From Rhabdophis nuchalis (lineage: Eukaryota; Chordata; Lepidosauria; Squamata; Natricidae): 64,000 bases of DNA. The notes below the pieces were generated by a model. That model made no database searches. It was not told where the DNA came from and saw only the letters and a list, made by a program, of their open reading frames with translations. A program made the position numbers and the translations under genes. The stretch is from assembly GCA_039707465.1 (NCBI GenBank), contig CM077643.1, positions 47,462,605 to 47,526,604 on the forward strand. The letters run 5' to 3'. Shown here piece by piece: positions 39,290 through 50,300 of this stretch (its first letter is position 1; each line of letters opens with the position of its first letter).

Positions 39290-40590
39290 AGCAAAACAGC
39301 ATTCTTGTGTTACCTTAAAGACCAGCAGTTTCCTTTAAAGCCAGTTGAGTTTTGTTTTATAATGCTTTGGTAGATAGATTAAAATTACTGTCTCTCTGTG
39401 TGTGTAGAGAGGGCCCCTTCCCAGGCAGAAGTAACTTTCAAGTCAATGTAAAGTCTTTAGCCTGTGATTAAAAGCCTTTTCCAATTAGCACTCAACAGCT
39501 CCCATTCATTTCCCCCCCAGCCCCTCCCCATTCAAGATGAGTAGGAGACTAATAAGGCTGCGATAAAAGGGCAAAAGGCACAGAGACAGCCAAAAGGAAT
39601 TAATGAGCCTCCTCCATGTATTTGTCTCCTTAACAGCTGAACTGTTACATCCATTGAGGCTCTTCAAAGGGTCTTCCTCTGCCCTCTGCAAGCTCCACTG
39701 GGCACCTTCAGCCCATGGAGGATGGGAGGACAAGAGGACTTCCCTGGGACCCACAAGGTGGGGATGATGAAAACGGAGCTCTTTTGCTGCCCTTGATGCC
39801 ACCTCTCCTTCTACCACCACAACTGGCACTTCTCCACCCACCCCCACCTCCTCCTAAAAACGTCCAGACCTCTTTTTGAGGGTCGGTTCCCAGCAGCTAT
39901 GAAGGAGGAAAATTCAGGGCTGGGAATTGTGCAGTCAAGACCTTGTCAAGGTCTTCCCAGGGACCCTTGTCATGAAGCACCTCGGTGACTGGCATCTGGC
40001 TCAGAAAAGCTCCCTCCCTGCCCCCTTCCCCAGCCCTGAACAGCTTATGACATCACAAAGGGCACTCCAAACAGATGCCTACATGGCATCCTGCAGCACT
40101 TTTAAAAGAGAATTAGTGGCTTTAATTATGGCCGTGGTCTGAAAGAGAGCCCAGTTGAGTTCACTAGGAGGCCTTTGATCAAGGACCTCGGCTAACACAA
40201 TGGTGCGGAACTGTGACTACTCCTCGCCAGGGGAGAAGGGGCCTTTTCTGCCCCTGAATAGCTCACCAGTGATCTTTGAATGCAGGCAAGCTGGAAAACC
40301 CTCCCTCATCATTAAGCGGACATTTCTATACAGGGGCCTACACAGAGCTCGGGAGTCTAGGCGCTATACAATTGGAAGGGGGGAAAGAATCCCTACAGAT
40401 TCTGGCTACTCCTTAGGAAGTGCTGAAGGGCCGTGAGTGACTTAATTCATTAAAACAGGTTGCTATTAATTAACTGTCATAATCAAAGAAAGAGCCATTA
40501 TTTGCATTTCTTAACGTTGTTCCCTTTTCGTTCATGTGCGGAGGTGGGGGTGGAGGAGGGAGAGATTCTTGTAACAAAACAAAAAAAATG
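39290..40590. promoter_or_regulatory. Candidate cluster of conserved non-coding regulatory elements
   Basis: About 1.3 kb of unique sequence with balanced composition, almost free of repeats and long open frames. It contains homeodomain-type cores (CTAATTACAG-like, TTAATTA, CTTTAATTATGG), TCF/LEF-type CTTTGATC and ATCAAAG, and an octamer-like ATTTGCAT near 40,500. In human the corresponding interval lies between TMEM260 and OTX2. That this is an OTX2-directed enhancer is inference only. Confidence 0.4.
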
Positions 40591-40604
40591 AATTTAAGGC
40601 TGGA

Positions 40605-40652
40605 ATAAACACACGCACGCACGCGCAGGCACACACACACACACACACACAA
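40605..40652 (+). repeat. CA-rich microsatellite
   Basis: ACACACGCACGCACGC followed by (CA)n to 40,650, inside an otherwise repeat-poor stretch. Confidence 0.85.
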
Positions 40653-40699
40653 GAAAGAGAAAGAAGGTGGGGAGAAGGGGAAAAGAGGGGTGGGAGGCA

Positions 40700-41045
40700 A
40701 AGCTTGCCATGAAAAGCCCCCCTTTCCAAATGTAAGCTGTAGGTTCTGCAGCTAATTACAGGACCAGATCTCCAAGTGAACAAACAGGGAGGTTGGAAAC
40801 ACAAATAGGAAAGTAATGAGGAAGAATGCAAAAATGCCTTTACTTGGCAACCCGTTTTTGCAATTGAGCCTAGTGGAAGAGTTTCTTTCTTTCTCTCTTT
40901 CTCTCCCCCCCCCCCCCTCCTTACCTTGCATTTGATCATCTTTAGCAGAGCGATGCTACATGAGAGCAATCAGAATTAAATTTCTGCCAAAGAGCTCCTA
41001 TCTCTCCTTGCTAATTTACGGCAGGTTTCTGCTAATCTAAAGACA
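40700..41045. promoter_or_regulatory. Candidate conserved non-coding element
   Basis: Unique sequence with GCAGCTAATTACAGGACC, CTTGCATTTGATCATCTTTA and TGCTAATTTACGGC, dense in homeodomain and TCF-like sites. It is bounded sharply by a Sauria SINE at 41,050. Conservation is untested. Confidence 0.35.
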
Positions 41046-41049
41046 TGCC

Positions 41050-41398
41050 ATAGGGCTGCTCAGTGGCTAAGATGATGAGCTTGTCAATCAGGAGGGTCGG
41101 CAGTTCGAATCCCTAGCGCTGCATAACGGAGTGAGCTCCCGTTACTTGTCCCCGCTTCTGCCAGCCTAGCAGTTCGAAAGCATGTAAAAATGCAAGTAGA
41201 AAAATAGGAACCGCCTTTGGTGGGAAGGTAACAGCGTTCCGTGCACCTTCAGCATCTAGTCATGCTGGCCACAAGACCACGGAGACGTCTTCGGACAGCG
41301 CTGGCTCTTTGGCTTTGAAATGCAGATGAGCACCGCCCCCTAGAGTCAGGAACGACTAGCAGATATGTGCGAGGGGAACCTTTAACTTTTAAAGACAC
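41050..41398 (+). mobile_element. Sauria-type SINE
   Basis: A full-length copy with head CTCAGTGGCTAAGATGATGA, B-box-like GTTCGAATCCCTAGCG and tail GTGCGAGGGGAACCTTTAAC. Confidence 0.87.
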
Positions 41399-41403
41399 GT
41401 CAT

Positions 41404-41760
41404 GTCAGACAGTGTTGGCTGGCGACCCCCAGGGGGAGAGCCTTCTCTGTGAGAGCGCCTTCCCTTTGGAATGAGCTACCCCTGGAGCTTCACATAATTC
41501 CCAACCTCCCGTCCTTCCGGCACGCTCTAAAAAGTTGGCTTTTTCAGCAAGCCGGCCTGGCCTGAACAAAATAACGTATTAATTTTAATTGCTAATTTAA
41601 TTTATTTTAAATCTAATGTGTACATTGTTAATTTATTGCTTATTGGATTCTTTATTTAATCTTTTTTAAACTTTTGTATTATGTGTTTCTTATGTTGTAC
41701 GCCGCCCTGAGTCCTTTGGGAGAAGGGCGGCACATAAGTCCAATTAACAAACAAACAAAT
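41404..41760 (+). mobile_element. L2-group LINE 3' fragment
   Basis: A diverged RT C-terminal end (GESLL..., LWNELPLEL-like with changes) is followed by ACGCCGCCCTGAGTCC and an AAAC-type tail near 41,745. It abuts the end of a Sauria SINE. Confidence 0.75.
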
Positions 41761-41937
41761 ATGGAATTAACAGGTCTCTGTCTGTTGGCGGGACGGTTTG
41801 CTACCTTTCAAACACGCACCAGACCAGGTTTGCCATTGATCCGATCCGTTTGTAGCAGATGAAGGGGGAGAGGCAGCTGAGAAACTTACTTATTGCAAGT
41901 ATGATTCCTGTTCAGAGACAGCAGCCTGTTCCTGACA

Positions 41938-42300
41938 TGCTAGTTTAATGAAAAGAAGGACCAGTGGTGACATGATAGCAGTGTAGCAATATCTAAGCCA
42001 GGGATGTCCAAACTTGGGAACTTTAAGACTTGTGGACTTCAACTCCCAGAATTCCCCAGCCAGCATAGCTGGCTGGGGAATTCTGGGAGTTGAAGTCCAC
42101 AAGTCTTAAAGTTCCCAAGTTTGGACATCCCTGATCTAAGCGGTTGCCAAAAAGAAAAGGGTGTGTGTGTGTGTGGTCAAGCCTATTTTCCAAAACACCT
42201 GAAAGCAGGACAAGAAGCAATAGATGGAAACTAACCAAGGAGAGAAGCAAACTGGAACGAAGAAGAAATTTCCTGACAGAACCACTTGCCCCCAAAAGCT
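41938..42300 (+). mobile_element. CR1 LINE fragment interrupted by an hAT miniature element
   Basis: GACATGATAGCAGTG precedes and GGTTGCCAAAAAGAAAAGG follows the palindromic element at 41,999-42,133. The two halves correspond to the continuous CR1 stretch at 33,560-33,600. Confidence 0.78.
41999..42133 (+). mobile_element. Palindromic hAT miniature element inserted in CR1
   Basis: This 135-bp hairpin is highly similar to the one at 24,677 with an exact 8-bp duplication ATCTAAGC. It interrupts a CR1 copy, so it is younger than that CR1. Confidence 0.9.
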
Positions 42301-43490
42301 GTTAGTTAATTTCTAATTAACAATGTGGCCTTTATATCTTTGATGAAATTCCTGAAAAGATGTGATGGTTGCACCCCAAGAGCGCTATCTCTAAAGGGGG
42401 GAAAATATCATAATATTCCAGAGAAGTTCATTCATCTTGTTTACATGGAATTGCATTGTATAAAAGATTTTCATTTTCTATGATGCAAATATATCTTTTA
42501 TGACTTGGTGCAAAAATATGATGATCCTGAGAAAATATATAGTTGGTGAGATTGCAAATGACGGAACAAGAAACTGTTTTTAATTTTCTTTCAGTCCAAT
42601 TATCAAATAAATCCAGGTATTTTTATAACAAGAGCACTATCAACAAGATAGACTGGAAATGCAAGAATGTACTTATTTATTAAAAGCATGTTCATGTTGT
42701 TATTCCGCTAAAAATCTCTCAGTGCAACTAGTAAATACAAAAGGACAGCATTATATAAATAAAACAAACATCAAGGGCATCCTTCAAAAGCTACAAAAGA
42801 GGGTTAAATAAAACAAATCTGGATCAGAACAATATAAAAATCTACAATTAAAATGTGTGGAACAATAAAAAGATGTTTATCAGAGCTCTGCCACTAATGA
42901 CATGTGACAATGGTAAGAAAACCATTTGGTGGGTTGCCTTTGCTCTTGTGGCAGAACTACAACATTATGACTGGAAGTACACATTTCTATTTTCAAGGAT
43001 ATACAGTTGCACATGATATCCAAGTTCAGATATACCCCATCTTGAGTGTATCTTACTTCAACTGGCAGGCAGTATCCAAGGAAGATCTCAGCAATCAGAG
43101 AAGTTTATACAGAAATTATCAATCCTTAAAAGTTATCTGGGGCAAAAAAGGATAGAGGTAGAGAATTATAATGCTCAAAATCAGCACTTTGTGAGGGAAA
43201 AACTGGGTGAAAGGACAGCTCTTCTCGGAAGTGTAAGAAGTGATCCATTTTCTTACTACAGTTTGTGAAGCAGCCCCCTCCCAACTTATTTTAAATACCT
43301 GAAACTGTAATCAATGGCTCTCTAAAATCTGACACAAATATATTTCCTGTCGGCTGCATCTCTGATTTTTCTTGAAGAAATGTAGGTGATTGAAGCGGAG
43401 ACCTTTGATGTTCATAATACTTACTCAATTTATAAAATAGGGTCCATCCTGTTTGAATTTTTCTACAATAATCTAATTCCGAGGTGATTA
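42300..43490. other. Intergenic, unassigned
   Basis: AT-rich, no gene. 42,650-43,140 has the look of an old reverse-oriented element but I cannot name it. Confidence 0.4.
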
Positions 43491-43493
43491 GAG

Positions 43494-43627
43494 CAGGGGT
43501 CCCCAACCTTTGCAACTTTAAGTGTGAAGGACTTCAGCTCCCAGAGTTCTCCAGACAGCTTTGCTGGCTGGAGAAGTCTGGGAGCTGAAGTCTTCAGACT
43601 TAAAGTTGCAAAGGTTGGGGACCCCTG
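43494..43627 (+). mobile_element. Palindromic hAT miniature element (CAGGGGTCTCC family)
   Basis: A 134-bp hairpin element with CAGGGGTCCCCAACC ends and an exact 8-bp duplication GATTAGAG on both sides. Confidence 0.88.
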
Positions 43628-43639
43628 GATTAGAGAACA

Positions 43640-43870
43640 TGTAGTCCTCGTTAAGTGACCACAATTGGGACTAGCAACTTGGTCCTTAAATGACATGGTC
43701 ACTAAATGAAACCACACATCTGTTTATGATCTTACTTCAGCTTTCTTTTGCTTTACAGACTATGAAAATCGTAAATGTGAGGCCTGATAGCAAAATTACT
43801 TTTTCATCACCATCATAAATGCGAACAGTTGCTAAACAAGGCAGTCACTAAATAAGGATTATTTAGTAGT
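43640..43870 (+). mobile_element. Diverged relic of the GTAGTCCTC family
   Basis: GTAGTCCTCGTTAAGTGACC at the left and CAGTCACTAAATAAGG at the right resemble the 32,661 element. Confidence 0.45.
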
Positions 43871-44299
43871 ACTAATTCTGGTCAGATCATGTCTATTCAG
43901 AAAAAGCTGCAAGAAGTGTTAATTTTTATCTTGTGGAAAGAAGTTGGTGGTTCAGAGGCCACTGGCTTTCAAGAGGTAAGCTGTCCATTAATTTCTATGC
44001 ATTCTGTGATTATCAAATGCCCAATTCCATCAGGTCAGTTTTTGCTATTAAGTTTTTGCTATTAAGAGTTAAGATTTTGACTCTGCTGTTAACACTAAAT
44101 AGTAGCACATAAACATATACAAATTGATAAATCGAAACAGAACATATAAATATCCTAATTAGAGGCATCTCAAGTCCAACATTGTACTCCCAATAGTACT
44201 CAACTGAATGCTTTTGTGATACTCCATGCTTGGTATGAGGCCAAAAGTGATAATGACTGTTAGCCTTTGATCAAACTCTCTGTCAATATAAATCTACCT

Positions 44300-44305
44300 T
44301 TTATT
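44300..44305 (-). terminator. Candidate AATAAA polyadenylation signal for TMEM260
   Basis: AATAAA on the minus strand about 900 bp past the TMEM260 stop is the first canonical hexamer I found when reading downstream. The interval contains two hAT miniature elements and a SINE fragment, so if this signal is used the 3' UTR is largely transposon-derived. Only transcript data can confirm it. Confidence 0.2.
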
Positions 44306-44311
44306 CTATCT

Positions 44312-44643
44312 CAGGGGTGTCAAACTCAAGGCCCTTGGGCCAGATCCGGCCCATGGGGTTCTTAGATCTGGCCTCGCAAGCTCCATTTTCGCTGGCAGAG
44401 GGTGGCAGGAGGTCATCACAGCCACAAACGGGTCTTGGGAGCCTGTTTTCACTGGCAGAGGATTGCAGGAAGCCGTCACAGTCGGAAACAGAGCTTGGGA
44501 GCCCGTTTTCATTGGCAGAGTGCTCGGGCCACCATAGGCGCCCCCAACATGAGTGGCGTTAAGCTGGCTATGCCTATCCCAGCCCACCAAGGTCAAACAC
44601 AACCCCGATGCGGACCTCAATGAAATTGAGTTTGATATCCCTA
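44312..44643 (+). mobile_element. hAT element (CAGGGGTGTCAAACTC family)
   Basis: A 332-bp non-autonomous element with an exact 8-bp duplication TTCTATCT at 44,304-44,311 and 44,644-44,651. It has internal short repeats of a TTTTCACTGGCAGAG motif. There is no transposase frame. Confidence 0.85.
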
Positions 44644-44664
44644 TTCTATCTGGTAGCCGCGTTC

Positions 44665-44805
44665 ACAGCAAATGACAGTGCCTAGTCAACCATACCTGAG
44701 GATAAAAGGCTAAGTCAACCTTCAGCCAATCAGGATCGAACTCAAGACGATGGGCAGTTAGCCTGCAATACTTCATTCTAACCACTGCGCCACCAAAGCT
44801 CTAAT
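44665..44805 (-). mobile_element. tRNA-derived squamate SINE fragment
   Basis: The head part survives: AGTCAACCTTCAGCCAATCAG and CTAACCACTGCGCCACCAAA. It sits between two hAT elements downstream of TMEM260. Confidence 0.6.
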
Positions 44806-44841
44806 TATCAACATACTGTGTTAAGAAGTTTTCAGTTAGAC

Positions 44842-44947
44842 CAGGGATGTCCAAACTTGGGAACTTTAAGACTTGTGGACTTCAACTCCCAGAATTCTGG
44901 GAGTTGAAGTCCACAAGTCTTAAAGTTCCCAAGTTTGGACATCCCTG
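44842..44947 (+). mobile_element. Palindromic hAT miniature element, short form
   Basis: This 106-bp copy has no spacer between the arms and an exact 8-bp duplication AGTTAGAC. It lies in the probable TMEM260 3' flank. Confidence 0.88.
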
Positions 44948-45205
44948 AGTTAGACTCTCCGACGTTCAGCTTTGATTAATGACCACCACATTGTAACATC
45001 AAAAGGGAGAAAAATCCCAATTCATGTCACCACAGCCTTTGTTTATGCTTCTCTATACCACCAAACCTTCCTTTTGATTTAGTCTTTTCCTCCTAACTAA
45101 AACGCTCCATTTAAGCCTGTTTTTTTTCCTCCTGTCTACGGAATCTTTCTCTTACTCTTCATTTCCTCTCCAACAGATTTTTCCCTTGGAGCTCATCAGC
45201 ACGTC

Positions 45206-45475
45206 CTACGCAGGTCGCCTCGCTGCCTTCTTCCGTTTTCTCACTTCCCGAAGTTCTTTCTTCATATGCTTTATGGCTTGCAAAATACTGCTCTGCTGAG
45301 GATCATCTGCAGCTTCCTCCAAGTAAAGGCGGAAGTGTTTGACGATTTCTAAGAGTAGCACTTCTGGGTCATCCCTCGCTGGGTGAAGATGCAGCATCCT
45401 CTCGCAGGCGATGGCGTAGTTTTTGTGCCAGTTCACTGGATGAGTTTTGTCCGTGTTTACAATTTCCTTGTACAG
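45206..45475 (-). CDS. TMEM260: TMEM260 terminal coding exon
   Basis: The terminal coding exon starts after ...TGATTTACAG with LYKEIV and continues [19 protein letters not shown]. It ends with a basic tail ([18 protein letters not shown]) and a TAG at 45208-45206. There are 89 codons before the stop. The dibasic-rich C terminus resembles the human end but is not identical. Confidence 0.96.
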   Translation of the reverse strand: MYKEIVNTDKTHPVNWHKNYAIACERMLHLHPARDDPEVLLLEIVKHFRLYLEEAADDPQQSSILQAIKHMKKELREVRKRKKAARRPA

Positions 45476-47302
45476 CTGTAAATCACAGAAGACGGTTCAG
45501 GATTGAAGAGAAATCTCCGAGATATCATTTCCCCGTGTTACAAATGTTTTTGCTCACTTTTTTATTTTTAAGCAGTCAAGCCTGGCATAAACAGCATCTA
45601 TATAAAATAAAGTCTCTGCAAGTGAAGTAAAATAGGACACCGTTTATGAGCATATGTTTTAAACCATGAAATGCAACTCTCTGCATTTCTATTCAGAAAT
45701 AAGCTCTGCTAAGCACTCCCCAGTCGGTGTGCATAGGATTTGAGCTAAGAGGTTTCATGTGTGCGGCTGATGATTGGGCATACTGCTCTGATGTCATCCA
45801 ACTGAAAAGAGGAATAAAGATGTAGGATTCTCAAGGGGAAACTAAAGAATAATAATCCCAAGGATAAATCTGAAAGGTAAACTGGAAGAGAGAAGTAAGA
45901 GAGAGAAGCCAGAGAGCAAAAAAAGGGTGAGGAATGAGCAACAATGAACTGAAGATATGCGTTTTATTTCTAGTGGAGCCACTCTGCCTATGAACGCAGC
46001 AAAAGAAAAGAAATGAACTTGGGTTATTTTGCTAAATTGTATCCATTTTATTGCTAAGCCACATGGGAGAGTGGAAAGAAAAAAAGTATGTGCGCTAGAG
46101 TTGCTACTGAGACAGAATCAACACCCATCTTTTTCATATTCACACAATTACGAGACCTGCAGGTAGCAAACCATGAGCAAAGTTCCTAAAGGGAGGGAGG
46201 AGACATAGAAAACTTGCTGTGATATTATTCTTTAGCTAATCGCCCAGGGGTCGGTCTGCCTTTGCTCGCTGGAAATAGCTTCCTGCTTCTGCTTGGGTTC
46301 TACAAGTTGTAGACAAGAACTTGGTCCTACTCTTCTACTGGAACTTCAAGGTACCTTAAGCAGGCTTTCACAGTTGCCATCCCACTAGTCTGCTAACCTC
46401 AGGGGTGGACAGCTATGGGTTTGCCTGGGTTTAGGAGAACCCGTAGCTAACGTTATGGCCGGTTTGGAGAACCTCCACATCCCACCCCTGTCTGGCCCCA
46501 CCCACCCCACCCCACTCCTCCCTGGAGTCTCCATGCAGCCCATGTTGCACTTACCTCTCATTTTGGATGAGAGGTAAGTGCAGGGCCCATGCAGAGGCTC
46601 ACTGAGGGGGGGAAACGGGTCTCCTGGAAGTTCCAGAAGGCCTCCAGAGCCCGGAGGAGGCAGTTTTCACTCTCCCCAGAGGCTCGAGGAAAGCCTCAGG
46701 AGCCTGGGGAAGGCGAAATGACGCAGGAGGCCGACTAGATCACACCCATCATGGCCATGCCCACCCAGCAACCCAGCCGAGAACCTGTTGCTGAACTGTT
46801 TGAAGCCCACCACTGGATAACCTCCCCAAGTACGCTTAGCTGTGGCACCTAGCTTTGCTACCACAGGACAGTAAAAAGGTCCCACAGTTCTGGGGCAAAG
46901 TGAAGGACAATCTCTCCAGCTACTTAGAGGTAGTACTCAAGAGCAGTGAGGTAGAAATAGCTATCATGCCCTCACAAATGAAGGCGAATATACGTATCCC
47001 ACGATAATGTTGCAGGATCCAATCTGGGTCAGTCATTTGGGACTTGGAGCCCATCCTCAGGGAACTTCTCTCTGCAGGAACATTCTGCTAGAGAGAAGGT
47101 CCCAGAGGATGGGCTTCAGCATGAATCTGAAAGCTTGGAAGACTAAAACTCTGGTCCCTGGGAGTGACCCAGATTGGATTCTGTAGCTGTCCCGCCTTAT
47201 TCGGAGCCCTAAAGCAGGTAAAGGCCGGGAGGAAAAGATACCAACCCGGACTTATGCCTAGTGGCCAGACAGATGGAAATAGATCTCCTGGTTGCATCTG
47301 TA

Positions 47303-47379
<77 letters not shown>

Positions 47380-50300
47380 AATGACTGTGTGTTTGTGTGT
47401 GTATGCGTGTGTGTTTGTGAATGTTCCAGCATAACTCTGGAACGCCTCGAGCAATTTCATCCAAACTTGATACATAGATGACTTGCTCTCTGGGGAAAAC
47501 AAATTGTGGGGGTTAGACATTCCTAACATCCCTTGGTGGGGGGTGTTCTGTTGTGCCTTAAAATGGCTTCTACTATACTGCCATAAAATGGCTTCTACTG
47601 TACAGCGCAGTGGAGTTGCCATGGTAATGGCTTAACAGTACTCCACAAGGGGGCTCCCTCTGGTAAGGAGGAAAATCCAACATTAGAAATTACATTTGGT
47701 CTGGACATTTTCCCCCTATAAATAAATACTCAGGCAATGGCAGGTTATCAGCTAGTTTCATATAAATTGATATGATGACTGGAACCAGTGGAAAGATCAA
47801 CACTAATCAACCATATAAACACAGGGATAGATACCACCCAGACCCCAGGCCCAAATGCCTCAGCCCCTAGCAACATAATGACTTTCAGGGATGTTTGAGG
47901 GCATAATAATCTAGTGCAGTGTTTCTCAACCTTGACAATTTTAAGATGTGTAGATCTCAACTCCCAGCAATTCCCAGCCATCACCTGCCTTGGGAATTCT
48001 GGAAGTTGAAGTTCACACATCTAAACACACGGTCTAAGCAGGTGCATTAACACTGACCTACTCTGACACCCATTTGGTGTATAGCCAGGTTTCCTACTGC
48101 AGCCATTTTCTGACTGCACCCATTACATAGTGCAAAATGACAAATGATTCCTGCCCCAAAATTGTGACTTATCCCTGTGGAAACATATAGACAGCTTGAG
48201 CTTTTTTATCCCAAAGTGGAAAGTTCTCACCTTATAAGCAAGGGTGTAAAGCTTTGCTTTCTCTTCCACAGATGTGGAACCAGTTTCTGCAAGGTCAAAA
48301 AGAAAGAAGGCTGTTTTCATCCTAGGAGGAAAAAACAACAACAGAAGTGAACTGTATATTCTTTAAACACCAACTGACATCCATGAAGGAGGAGGTAGGA
48401 TTCACTTTCCCATGGAATGATTGTGTTGAATTTATATTTGCTAACAAAGAAATAAAGGGAGACTAGTATAGATCTATTTCAAGCTATTTGGCTCTCGTCA
48501 GCTAATCATACCTTCTGGGGTTCAAACCCGGGCTACTTACATATAACCTTTAAGCCACAGGTTCTCCTTGCTTTGTCAGCTATACCAGGGGGAAGATTAA
48601 GTGTTTTTTATCAGGGAAACCTGGGTCTACCCAAATATGGGATGGCGCATGGAATGATTGTACCCCAGTTCACTATACTGAGTTGGTGTTTACTGCATAT
48701 GTACTCCAGAACATCTGAAGGGCACCAATTGCCTTAATTCATTAACTGAAATTAATATTCCATTCCTCTGCTAGACACCAGCTTCCTAGATTGTCACTTT
48801 GCTTCCTCTGAGTTTTACCTGCTCAGTGCTGCAATAATACAAATAATACAATAGCAGAGTTGGAAGGGACCTTGGAGGTCTTGCCAATGTGCAATATAAT
48901 TAATTTGTATGTAGATTGACAATGATGATCCTCTCTTTCAGACCTTTTCTGAAACATGGGAAGGAAACACGCTCTCACCTGGCTTGCCACATCTCTTCAT
49001 TTGCTACCAACTCCCAGGAAGATGAGTCAAACCTTAAAAAAAGAAAGAGGTGAATTAATATGCAAGACCAGGTAGAGGTCCCCCAAAGACAGAGCATAAA
49101 CAGGATAACTAAAACTTTCCAGATAAAGTAGAGGAAATGGGAACAAGTAAGATGACCCCTTCAGTCATGTCCATTGGCAATTCTATCCAAACCCCCTCTG
49201 GATCCATACCAAACATACCGTATTTTTCGGAGTATAAGATGCACCTTCCCCTCCCCCCCCAAAAAAAGAGGTGAAAATTTGGGTGAGTCTTATACACCAA
49301 ATGTAGCCCCACCCACCCTTTGGCCTCTGCCTCCCAGCTATTTACCTCCTTGCAGCAAACAGAGAAAATGGGACTTGCAGAGGCAGCAATAGGCTATGGC
49401 AATCCCTGCAGCCTGAAACAGCTGATCATCGGGAGCCCCGGGCTTAATGAAACTTGCTGTTTGTTGCAACGAGGCAAATTGCTGGGAGGCAGAGGCAGAT
49501 TTTTTTTTTAATCAGCTAAACTGAAAGGCTGTTTTCTGCAAGGAGATAAGACAATAATTATAAATGCCTATAGAATGTTCAAATTATTACTTATTTTTAA
49601 AGACTGCTTTATTATTGTTCTGGACAACTTAACAAAATGAAGAAGCTTTTTAAAATAAATGCTTGATCTGAAGAGGCTCAGTGCTATTGCATCTTCTTTT
49701 AAATAGCAGAGAATAATGTATACTTCCAAAAAGCCATATCAATTTTAACAGCATCTGTACAAGTATAGTCTGAAATGTAATGCCACAAACAGTGTATATC
49801 TTTTGAACTGTTTGCTGTTTGGTGCAAGGAGGCAAATTGCTGGGAGGCAGGCAGATTTTTTTTCTCTTGTTTTCCTCTCCGAAAGCTAGGTGCGTCTTAT
49901 ACTTTGGAGCGTCTTATACTCCGAAAAATACAGTACTTTTGATGCTACCACTATATCTTCACTGACAAAAAGAATGAATGGTAGGAGGTTTCACACTTGC
50001 ACTCTTCCAACTCCCTTCTTGCAACTTTTTCGAAGCTACAGTCAACTATGTGTCACTTACCTTCCATATTCCTCAGTCCAGTTGTAGAGATTTTGGGTAC
50101 GCTCAACCCACATTTCAGGATCAAAGGGAACTTTTGAAGATACAAGTTTATCACAAGAGCCCCAGGGCCAAAGAGAATAGTCTTTTTTCCAGGTAGGGTC
50201 ACCTTCATGGAGTCCAATACAAACAAAGGTGTCTTTGCTATCACAAAGAAACAAACACATTAATAATAAAAAGGGTAAGTGGACTTGTACAATGGTGCGT

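Noticed and set aside
39506..39847. 113-codon minus-strand frame as a short gene
   Set aside because: It lies in the candidate conserved block, but no domain or splice signals support coding. It would need codon-substitution data.
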